This document shows, piece after piece, positions 1 through 7,148 of a stretch of DNA of 35,622 nucleotides. The notes under the pieces are model-generated. The model ran no database searches. It worked only from the letters and a program-made list of their open reading frames with translations, and was not told where the DNA came from. Every line of letters begins with the position of its first letter. Position 1 is the stretch's first letter. The stretch is taken from NCBI GenBank assembly GCA_023443455.1, contig JAEZUE010000007.1, forward strand, positions 1 through 35,622, read 5' to 3'. The position numbers were made by a program, and so were the translations under genes. The stretch comes from Verrucomicrobiota bacterium (GTDB taxonomy: Bacteria > Verrucomicrobiota > Verrucomicrobiia > Opitutales > Opitutaceae).

Positions 1-3000
1 CGCCGAGGTTGTGGCCCACATCGATGCCGTTGCCAACCGTCGCGGTGACGTCGTTGACGCTGAAGGAGCCGAGATCGGTGCCGACGCGCACGCCGTTGCC
101 GTTGGACGAGGTGATCGAGCCGGTGGAGGTGACCGAGGTGGCGCTGCCGCCCACCTGAACGCCGGTCGAAGTGGAAGTCACAGCGGTCGCCGTGATGGCG
201 CCGGCGTTACCGCCAACGGTGATGCCGGAACCGGTGGTGGCGCTGGTGCCGTCGACACCGGTCACGCTGGTCACGGAGATATTGGCGGCATTGCCAGAGA
301 CGTTGATGCCGCCCTGCGCCGCCTTGACCGTGCCGACGGTGATCGCACCGGCGGTCAGGCCCGAGCCGGAATTGTCGATCCGCACACCGGTGCCGGTGGC
401 CGTGATGCTGGTCGCGGTGGTCGTGCCGGCCACATTGCCGGCCACGGTGATGCCGTCGCCACCGGCGTCGATCCTGTCGGCCACAATATTGCCGGTGACC
501 TCGCCATCGATGTCGATGCCGTCGCCGGTGGCCGTGATCGCGAGGGTGCTGCCGCCCACATCGCCGGTGACGGTGCCGCCTGCGTAGATGCCGTCGGCCG
601 CAGTGCCGCTGGTGGTGATGGTCGAGTTGCTCACGATACCGCCAGTGGTGGATGCCGCGTAAATACCGTCCTGAGTGGAATTGATCGCGCCGGTGGCGGT
701 GATCGCACCGCCGACGGTGGAGCCGGCGTACACGCCGTAACCGGTGGCAGTGACATTGTTGACGGCTATGGCGCCCGAGACCGCGCCGCCCACATGCACG
801 CCGTCGGCGGCCGTACCGCTGGTCGCGATGGTGCCGGTGGAAGCGACCGAGGTGGCCGTGCCGCCGACGTAGATACCGGCATTGGTGGAGGTGACATCGG
901 TCACCGAAACGGCGCCGGCATTGCCGCCGACATGGACACCGTAGCCGCCCGCCGGAGCGGCACCGTCCGAACCGACAACGGTGGTGACGGTGATGTCGCC
1001 CGCGTTGCCGGAGATGTTGATGCCGTCGCCGGCCGCCTTGATCAGGCCAGCCGAGGTGGTGCCGGTGACGTCGCCATCGATGTCGATGCCGTCGCCGGTG
1101 GCGGTGATCGCGAGAGTGCCGCCGCCCACATCGCCGGTGACGGTACCGCCGGCGTGGATGCCGTCGGCCGTAGTGCCGCTGGTGGTGATGCTGCCGGTGG
1201 CGGTGATGCCGCCGGTGGTCGAGCTGGCGTAGAGGCCCGTGCTCGTGGAGTTGATCGCACCCGTGGCCGAAATGGCACCGCCGACAGTGGAGCCGGCGTA
1301 CACGCCGTAACCGGTGGCGGTGACATTGTTGACGGCTATGGCGCCGGAGACCGCGCCGCCCACATGCACGCCGTCGGCGGCGGTGCCGCTGGTCGCGATG
1401 GTGCCGGTGGAAGCAACCGAGGCGGCCGTACCGAAAACGTGGACACCGGCATTGGAGGACGTAACGGTATTGGCCGTAACAGCACCGGCATCGTGCGCGG
1501 CGTAGATGCCGTAGCCGCTGCCTGCGTCGATGGTGCCGGTGCTGACGATGTCGCCCGCCTCGGCGCCACCGACGTAGATGCCGGAGCCGTCCGCGTTGAT
1601 GGTGCCGGAATTGGTGATGGTGCCGAGGTTGGAACCGCCGATCCGGATCGCATCGTGACCGCCGTAAGCGGCGGTGGTGATCGTACCGCTGTTGTCGATG
1701 GAGCTGCCGGAGCCGATGCCGGTGGCGGCGATGCCGGAGCCGCCTGCAGCCTCGATCGTGCCGGAGTTGGAAACCGAGCCGGTGCCCACATTGCCGATCG
1801 TGCCGACGATGCGGATGGCACTACCCTCGGTCGTGGTGAGATCGCCGCTGTTGGTGATCGAGACCGTCGTGCCGGTGCCGCCGTCGAGCGACTTCTGCGA
1901 GTAGATCGCCGTGCCGGTGCCCTCGATCGTGATGTCGGCGTCGTTGACGATGGCGGCATCGCCAGCATAGCCGCCGGAACCGACAGTGATGCCGTTGCCG
2001 TTGCCGGTCACCGTGATCGTGCCTCCGGCGAGCGTGTTGCCATCGGCGTCGATGGTGGTGTCGATCGTGCCCCCGGCGGCGATACCCGACACGGAGATCG
2101 CGTTGCTGGAGGAGGTGATGTCGCCGTTGCCGACGATCCGGGTCGAGACGCCGGTCACGTTGATGCCATAGGCGTTGGCACCGGTGGCGGAGATGGAGCC
2201 GGAATTCTCGACGGTGCCGGTGTTGGCGCCGGAGACGTTGATGCCGTAGGCGCCGGCGCCGGTCGTTTCGATGGTGCCGGAGTTGCCGATGATGCCGGAG
2301 TTGCCGCCGGCCACGTTGATGCCGTGCGAGCTGTCGCCTTCGGTGGCGATGCCGGCGTCGTTGGCGATTCCGCCGGCATTGGCTCCGGCGACGTTGATCG
2401 CACTGCGGGAGCCGGCATGCGTGGTGAGGTCGCCCGAACCGGAATTGGTGATGACGCCGGTGGCTCCGACGCTGTTGACGCTGATCGCATAACCGGTGTC
2501 GGCGTCGATCAATCCCGAGTTGTCGATCGTAACCGTGCCTTGGCCCGCATCGCCGCCCAACACACCATTGACCCGAATGCCCGTCACGGCCGCATCGATC
2601 GTGCCCGTATTCTCGATCAGCGGACTGGAAGAGGAGGCAACATCGATGCTGGCTCCGACGTAAATGCCGGCAGCGCCGGCGGCGGCGAGAGTGCCGCCGT
2701 TGGTTACGGTGGCGTCGCCGGTGATGGAGCCGATGTTGATGCCGTAGCTTCCGGTCGACTCGACCGTGCTCGCGGCAATCGTCTCCACCGTGCCGCTGTT
2801 GAGGGTGGCGACGTAGATGGCCTCGTCGCCGCTGATGATCGATCCGGTGCCGGCCACCGTGACGGTGCCGTCCACGATGCCAGCGACACGAATGCCCTGT
2901 GTGCTCGCATCGATGTCACCGGCATTGGTGATCGAGCTTCCCGTGGCGATGCCTCCGGTCACATCGATACCACGCCCGGTGGAGTCCGTGAGGGTGCCGC

Positions 3001-3748
3001 CCTCGACGTTCAGCGCGACCGCACCGTTGGTGCCGAGACTGGTGTTGATCGTGATGCCGCCCGTGATCGTGCCGTCGACGGTGAGCGCGGTCGCCCCGAG
3101 GAAGCCCGTGCTGCCGACCACGAGACTATCCGAGCCGGATACCGTGCCGGAAAGCGAAATTCCCGTATTTGACGCTTCAACACCCCCGACATAGATCGCC
3201 GCACCGGTGCCCGTGTTGCCGATGGAGCTGGTGCTGGAGACTCCGTTCGTGGTGCCCTGGATGTTGATCGTGGCGCTTCCGCCGGAAGACGTGAGGGTGC
3301 CGGCGTTGGACACCGTGGTGCCCGTCGTCCCCGAGGCGGCATAGATGGCCGAGACCGTCGAAGACATCGTGCCGGCGTTGTTGATCGTATTGCCGCTGCC
3401 CTGCTCGACCTGGATGACGTTGGCGGTCGCCGTCAGGGTACCGTTGTTCTCGATCGTCTTGTTGCTCGCGGCGGTCGTGCCGCCCATCACGACTGCAGGA
3501 AGCCCCGAGTCCATGTTCAAGGTCGTGCCGGAGGCCGTCGTCTCACGGGTCTCGGCCGTGCTGCCATCCATGTTGTGCGAGGCACCGGCCGTCTGCGCCG
3601 CGGCGCCGGTCACCAGTGCGGCCAGTGCGGCGCCGCCGAGGGTGAGCTTCTCGAAGAAGGAGCGCCGAGCTCTGCGCAGGGCGTCTTCGGCCGGAGCATG
3701 CGGAACTGAAGCGAACACGCGACGAAACAGGGAGACTAGCATGGGCAT
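1..3748 (-). CDS. Giant Ser/Thr/Gly/Asn-rich surface repeat protein (autotransporter/adhesin-like), N-terminal part
   Basis: The minus frame is open from the ATG at 3748 to the left edge, giving 1249 codons with no stop, so the C-terminus lies outside the window. The start is chosen because AAGG sits 7 nt upstream and a signal-like N-terminus follows. Residues 28-34 read RRSFFEK, a twin-arginine-like motif, then a hydrophobic stretch (about 35-50) and an AAA-Q cleavage candidate near 51/52. The mature part is almost free of Cys, Trp and Pro. It is built of short degenerate units such as NSGTI, GIYVGG and ATGYGVYAG that alternate with Val/Ile strands, the composition of right-handed beta-helix passengers. 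Such proteins are normally secreted to or anchored at the cell surface. No catalytic motif is visible. Whether it ends in an autotransporter barrel, a PEP-CTERM or another sorting signal cannot be seen. A long plus-strand frame over the same bases is a codon-aligned antisense artefact. Confidence 0.82.
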   Translation of the reverse strand, partial: MPMLVSLFRRVFASVPHAPAEDALRRARRSFFEKLTLGGAALAALVTGAAAQTAGASHNMDGSTAETRETTASGTTLNMDSGLPAVVMGGTTAASNKTIENNGTLTATANVIQVEQGSGNTINNAGTMSSTVSAIYAASGTTGTTVSNAGTLTSSGGSATINIQGTTNGVSSTSSIGNTGTGAAIYVGGVEASNTGISLSGTVSGSDSLVVGSTGFLGATALTVDGTITGGITINTSLGTNGAVALNVEGGTLTDSTGRGIDVTGGIATGSSITNAGDIDASTQGIRVAGIVDGTVTVAGTGSIISGDEAIYVATLNSGTVETIAASTVESTGSYGINIGSITGDATVTNGGTLAAAGAAGIYVGASIDVASSSSPLIENTGTIDAAVTGIRVNGVLGGDAGQGTVTIDNSGLIDADTGYAISVNSVGATGVITNSGSGDLTTHAGSRSAINVAGANAGGIANDAGIATEGDSSHGINVAGGNSGIIGNSGTIETTGAGAYGINVSGANTGTVENSGSISATGANAYGINVTGVSTRIVGNGDITSSSNAISVSGIAAGGTIDTTIDADGNTLAGGTITVTGNGNGITVGSGGYAGDAAIVNDADITIEGTGTAIYSQKSLDGGTGTTVSITNSGDLTTTEGSAIRIVGTIGNVGTGSVSNSGTIEAAGGSGIAATGIGSGSSIDNSGTITTAAYGGHDAIRIGGSNLGTITNSGTINADGSGIYVGGAEAGDIVSTGTIDAGSGYGIYAAHDAGAVTANTVTSSNAGVHVFGTAASVASTGTIATSGTAADGVHVGGAVSGAIAVNNVTATGYGVYAGSTVGGAISATGAINSTSTGLYASSTTGGITATGSITTSGTTADGIHAGGTVTGDVGGGTLAITATGDGIDIDGDVTGTTSAGLIKAAGDGINISGNAGDITVTTVVGSDGAAPAGGYGVHVGGNAGAVSVTDVTSTNAGIYVGGTATSVASTGTIATSGTAADGVHVGGAVSGAIAVNNVTATGYGVYAGSTVGGAITATGAINSTQDGIYAASTTGGIVSNSTITTSGTAADGIYAGGTVTGDVGGSTLAITATGDGIDIDGEVTGNIVADRIDAGGDGITVAGNVAGTTTATSITATGTGVRIDNSGSGLTAGAITVGTVKAAQGGINVSGNAANISVTSVTGVDGTSATTGSGITVGGNAGAITATAVTSTSTGVQVGGSATSVTSTGSITSSNGNGVRVGTDLGSFSVNDVTATVGNGIDVGHNLG
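490..1629 (-). repeat. Tandem 570-bp segmental duplication inside the giant repeat gene
   Basis: Bases from about 490 recur 570 bp further on (exactly 190 codons). For example, 511 aligns with 1081 and 721 with 1291, with long runs of identity through about 870/1440. After that the copies drift apart. The shift is a multiple of three, so the reading frame is kept. This points to growth of the passenger by in-frame duplication. Confidence 0.8.
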
Positions 3749-3791
3749 GCCCCCACCTTCAAAAGTTCTTCACAATCGTATCAAGCTTTGT

Positions 3792-3823
3792 GATTCCTAC
3801 AAAAAGTCCGTTTTGTAGGAATC
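3792..3823. promoter_or_regulatory. 13-bp perfect inverted repeat upstream of the giant surface protein gene
   Basis: GATTCCTACAAAA (3792-3804) and its exact complement (3811-3823) flank a 6-nt spacer. The element lies 44-75 nt upstream of the ATG at 3748. The A/T-rich arms stand out from the GC-rich surroundings. It could be a regulator operator or a 5'-UTR hairpin. A terminator is less likely, because no T-tract follows on either strand and no gene ends here. Confidence 0.5.
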
Positions 3824-4648
3824 CCGAGCGAGAGGGCAACGCCGGCGCTTCGCGAATTTTTTGCAACGCACCGGTCGCGCCTCGGCTCAGCCGTGATGAT
3901 GCGGTCGAGAGGCGAGCGCCAAACCACCGGTGGCGAGTTTCCAGCACGAGCGCTTCGCTCGATCTCCTCTGTGATCGGCCCCTCGACGCCCGACGCTCGT
4001 CACTCGGCCGAATGCTTGCGGCTCAGAGGCCGCCGCCGGGCCGGCCAATGAGACCGTGCGTCACAGAACTATCGCGACACCAAGGTCGGGACGCCGGACG
4101 TACGCCATGCCCCCGCTTTCCACTCCCACCTCCCGTGGCGCTCGCCCTCGGCTTGGCGCATCCGGCCGGCGGCGGTTGCCGCTGGCGACAGTTCGGGCGC
4201 GAAGACGCATCAACAAAGTAGGCACAATGGAAGTCGCCAGAACGCGACGGTCTTTACCCGGCAGGCAACCGCAGAACCAGGAAGAACCGGACACACGTCC
4301 CCTTTGTCCGTCGGCCACTGCGCTCCGCAGAGCCATCTCTCGAGCTCCTCGTTTTCTGCACGATTCCCCTCGGCCCCGCCCATCGTCGAAGCCTCGGGCC
4401 GTGGCGCAGGCGTCCCCGCCTGCGGTCACCGACCTCCATCCAGCCTGAGAAGCGCAGCCGCAACCGGCAAAAGGGAACGAAGTGTGAACAGATTGGATAA
4501 GAAGATCCGGGGTTCCGGTCTTCACCGGGCAGGTGAAGGGAAACGCCCCGGACCTGCGAGCACCCGGTCCCCTTGGCCCAGAGCTGCTTTGCTTCCTTCG
4601 TTCTGTCGTCTGCGGAAGCGAGGTTCAGCGCAGCGCGCCCCCACCGCC
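3824..4648. other. Non-coding stretch between the surface protein gene and the esterase gene
   Basis: No convincing gene is seen in these 825 nt. The open frames on both strands are Arg/Pro/Ser-rich and overlap one another, as expected from GC-rich non-coding DNA. The only recognisable element is a single copy of the repeat core that forms the array at 23587-24182. No clear terminator for the esterase gene was found. Confidence 0.5.
4401..4427. repeat. Solitary copy of the dispersed repeat core
   Basis: This 27-nt stretch matches the core of the tandem repeats at 23587-24182 with one substitution in the loop. It keeps the GCAGGC/GCCTGC hairpin. Its occurrence 19 kb from the array shows that the element is dispersed rather than local. 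Confidence 0.75.
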
Positions 4649-5812
4649 TTACCAGCCGGTGAGGCGCTTCAACGGTCCGAGCAGCTCCTGCGCCATCTGC
4701 TCATGCTGGAAGGCCACCGGATGCGCGTTGGTCGGCGTACCCGGATATTGGTGCAGCGGCGCGAAATCGACGCTCCGGTCGCCGGCCTGGTGCGCGGCCT
4801 CGATCACCGTGCGGAGGCAGCGCCGCTGGAAGAGACGTTTCTGCCCGTCCTCCGTGGCCGGATCCTCGTCGCGCATCGGGCTCTCGGTGAAGAGCACCGC
4901 CGCGCGCGGATACGCCGCGCGCAGGTCGGCGAAGAGTTTGGCGAACGCCTCGGTGAAGACCGGTTCGTCGATCGGGCCGGAGTTGAGGTCGTTCTGGCCG
5001 AGGTTGATCACGATCGCGTCGGGTTGGTATTGTGAATGGTCCCACACGGCTTCGGCGTCGTCGGGTAGCGCGCGCTGGAGAAACTCGCGCGCGTTGGGCA
5101 CGTCGGTCCTGCCCTGCCAGTCGCGCAGCACGCCGCGCCCACCGTAGCTGACCAGATGGACCTGGGCATCGAGCTCACGCGCGAGCAGGTAGCCGTAGGA
5201 GCGGGGCGCGTTCGACATGCGCGAGGTGTTGTCGAGCTCCGGCGGGAAGCGGTCGATCGCCTCGCCGCAGGTGATCGAGTCGCCGATGAACATCAGCCTG
5301 CGCTCGGGCAACGCCGGCGCCGGCAGCAGCTCGCAACCGACCGGCAGCTCCAGGCCGAAGAACGACGCCACGCCCTGCCAGCTCTCGTTGCGACGCGTGA
5401 GCTCGACCAGCCAGCCGCCCTCCGGCGCCGCACCCGAAGGCAACGGCAGCTCGCTGCGCCCCTCCGGCAGCCGGATCACGACCGGCTCCCAGCCGTTGAC
5501 CGACAGGTTGAACGCGCAGGTCGCCGACCCCGCCCCGAGCCGGATCGTCGGTGCCGGCCCGCGATACATGAAGCGCACCCGCACGCCCGGGAAACCGAAA
5601 CGGGCCTCGTCCGCGCCGTCGAAGGCGAAGCGGCCCATGTATTGGAGGCGCGAATCGCGCGGCGAGACGACGGAAACGGTTTGGTTCATGGCGGGGACGG
5701 AAGCGGTGGCGGACTCGGCGCGAGCGGACAGGCCGCCTGCGAAAAGCAGGCCGGCCGCTCCGCCCAACAGGGTCGACCACGCGCCCAAGCGCGTTGCAAG
5801 GGGAGAAAACAT
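4649..5812 (-). CDS. Secreted SGNH/GDSL carbohydrate esterase, CE2-like (probable acetyl-xylan esterase)
   Basis: The predicted 387-residue enzyme probably removes acetyl groups from xylan or other plant glycans outside the cytoplasm. Residues 1-32 form a signal peptide ending near ARA. A beta-sandwich-like domain (about 48-160) is followed by an SGNH hydrolase domain: GDSITCG at 177-183 gives the catalytic Ser179, GQND at 272-275 is block III, and AHP near 363-365 supplies the likely His. A jelly-roll domain before an SGNH domain is the layout of family CE2. The ATG at 5812 is preferred because the signal peptide starts there and GAGG lies just upstream; an in-frame GTG at 5860 would add 16 charged residues. 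It lies downstream of eda and GH115 on the same strand, separated from eda by terminator-like palindromes, so it may have its own promoter. Exact substrate is inferred from context. Confidence 0.82.
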   Translation of the reverse strand: MFSPLATRLGAWSTLLGGAAGLLFAGGLSARAESATASVPAMNQTVSVVSPRDSRLQYMGRFAFDGADEARFGFPGVRVRFMYRGPAPTIRLGAGSATCAFNLSVNGWEPVVIRLPEGRSELPLPSGAAPEGGWLVELTRRNESWQGVASFFGLELPVGCELLPAPALPERRLMFIGDSITCGEAIDRFPPELDNTSRMSNAPRSYGYLLARELDAQVHLVSYGGRGVLRDWQGRTDVPNAREFLQRALPDDAEAVWDHSQYQPDAIVINLGQNDLNSGPIDEPVFTEAFAKLFADLRAAYPRAAVLFTESPMRDEDPATEDGQKRLFQRRCLRTVIEAAHQAGDRSVDFAPLHQYPGTPTNAHPVAFQHEQMAQELLGPLKRLTGW

Positions 5813-5950
5813 GCCCTCGACGCTAGGCCGCTCCGCCGACCGCGGGCGAGTCCGATTCACGCGCCTTCCCCCGCCCCAACCAAACGCGGGCGAAGACCCG
5901 GACGGACGGGCACCTCCTTGTCCTCGCGACTCGAATTCCCCTGCACGACA

Positions 5951-5992
5951 CCGGGAAAAATAGCGTGACGGCCGTCACGCTATTTTTCCCGG
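5951..5992. terminator. Perfect 42-bp palindrome, probable bidirectional terminator
   Basis: The 21-nt left half is exactly complementary to the right half, with no spacer. The GC-rich core GCGTGACGGCCGTCACGC is flanked by TATTTTT on both strands, so either transcript would form a strong hairpin followed by a U-tract. It lies between eda and the esterase gene, both on the minus strand. It could also be a protein-binding palindrome just upstream of the esterase start. Confidence 0.7.
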
Positions 5993-6022
5993 CAAGGCGC
6001 CGCGGCCCAGGGAAAGAAGAAA

Positions 6023-6047
6023 CCCGCGGGCGACGGGCGCGCGCGGG
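6023..6047 (-). terminator. Short hairpin downstream of eda
   Basis: CCCGCG and CGCGGG pair across a 13-nt loop. On the minus strand the stem is followed by TTTCTTCTTT, starting about 30 nt after the eda stop. It would be a first terminator ahead of the 42-bp palindrome. Confidence 0.5.
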
Positions 6048-6076
6048 CTTGGGGAAACGGAAGAGGACGGGGCGGA

Positions 6077-6721
6077 TTACTTCACGCCGGCCGCGGCGAC
6101 GGCGTCGACGAACTCCTTGGCGCGCGCGGTGATCGCGGCCCAGTTCTTTTCCTTGAGCGCCTTGCCGTCGACCAGGGCCGAACCGGCGGCGGTCGCGTAA
6201 GCTCCGGCCTTCAGGAAGGCACCGATGGTCTCGGGCGTGACACCGCCCGTGGGCACGAGCTCGATCTGCGGGAACGGCGCCTTGACCGACTTGATGTAGT
6301 TCGGGCCGAAGAACTCGGCGGGGAAAATCTTCACCGCATCGGCTCCGGCTTCCCAGGCCGCGATGATCTCGGTGGGCGTGAGCGCCCCGGAAAACACCGG
6401 CACCGAGTAGCGACGGCAGCAGGCGATCACCTCCGGACGCAGCGCCGGGGTCACGATGAAACGCGCACCGGCGAGGATGCCCATGCGGGCGGTCTCGGCG
6501 TCGAGCACGGTGCCCAGGCCGAAGAGGAAATCGGGCAACTGCGCACTGGCTTCCTCCAACATCTTGAGGGCCCCGGGCGTGGTCATGGTGAGCTCGATGG
6601 CGGTGAGCCCGCCGGCAGCGAGCGCCTTGGCGCAATCGATCAGGCCATCCGCGCTGTCGGTGCGGATGATCGCGACAACCTTCTCGGTCTTCAGCTTGTT
6701 GAGTACGGCTTCCTTTTTCAT
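6077..6721 (-). CDS. eda: KDPG (2-keto-3-deoxy-6-phosphogluconate) aldolase
   Basis: This 214-residue cytosolic class I aldolase cleaves 2-keto-3-deoxy-6-phosphogluconate to pyruvate and glyceraldehyde-3-phosphate. It is the last step of the Entner-Doudoroff and hexuronate pathways. The family hallmarks are present: VVAIIR at 15-20, AIELTMTTP with Glu43, GLGTV (the usual form is GAGTV), IVTPA at 89-93, and ADAVKIFPAE with the Schiff-base Lys131. The phosphate-binding end PTGGVTP also fits. Length matches the family. The ATG at 6721 opens the conserved MKKEAVLNKL start; the frame runs upstream to 6850 but that part has no family similarity. It lies between the GH115 glucuronidase and the esterase genes, which suggests that it serves glucuronate released from xylan. 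That role is inferred, because no KDG kinase or uronate isomerase gene is in the window. Confidence 0.93.
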   Translation of the reverse strand: MKKEAVLNKLKTEKVVAIIRTDSADGLIDCAKALAAGGLTAIELTMTTPGALKMLEEASAQLPDFLFGLGTVLDAETARMGILAGARFIVTPALRPEVIACCRRYSVPVFSGALTPTEIIAAWEAGADAVKIFPAEFFGPNYIKSVKAPFPQIELVPTGGVTPETIGAFLKAGAYATAAGSALVDGKALKEKNWAAITARAKEFVDAVAAAGVK

Positions 6722-6915
6722 GGGATAAGGGCGCACTGATGGCAGGCCGGCCGGGGCAAGACAACCGCCGACATGGTCGCCGTCGACCGGACAGTGCGAG
6801 CATCGTTGACCGGCGAGAAACGTGCTTGAGGCACGCGCGTGCACCCGCAAACGGCCCCCCCTGCTACTATTGAGGCTCGCCTATCAGACTGACAGCAGAG
6901 ACCCCGACCGCGTAG

Positions 6916-7125
6916 CGAAACTCGCCAAGAGTTTCGGCCCCTGCGGGTACGCCGAAGGCCTTGGCGGCCTTCGCTACCGCAAGCGTCAGGCTAACGCGCA
7001 TGGCTCAATAGTGCCCAGAAACGAGAACGACCTTGCCCCACGCCTCGTGGCGCCGCTCGCCAGAGCGGCGAGCAACACCCACGGTAACAACGTTTCTCCG
7101 AAACGTCCGCGGCGGCTTCGGAGAA
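6916..7125. repeat. Cluster of four short hairpins in the eda/GH115 gap
   Basis: The 427-nt gap 6722-7148 has no gene but holds four stem-loops: CGAAACTC/GAGTTTCG (6916-6936), CGAAGGCC/GGCCTTCG (6953-6973), CGCCGCTC/GAGCGGCG (7051-7070) and TTCTCCGAA/TTCGGAGAA (7094-7125). The first three have loops of 4-5 nt. The last lies 24 nt downstream of the GH115 stop and may end or stabilise that transcript. No U-tract follows it. They resemble REP-type extragenic elements. Confidence 0.6.
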
Positions 7126-7148
7126 CCCGCCCTACCGCTCCCTCACGT

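Noticed and set aside
11..3172. Plus-strand open frame of 1053 codons rich in Asp, Gly and Ala
   Set aside because: It is codon-aligned antisense to the repeat gene on the minus strand. Its Asp/Gly/Val repeats are complements of the Ile/Thr/Val codons there, and the minus frame has a signal peptide and a ribosome site.
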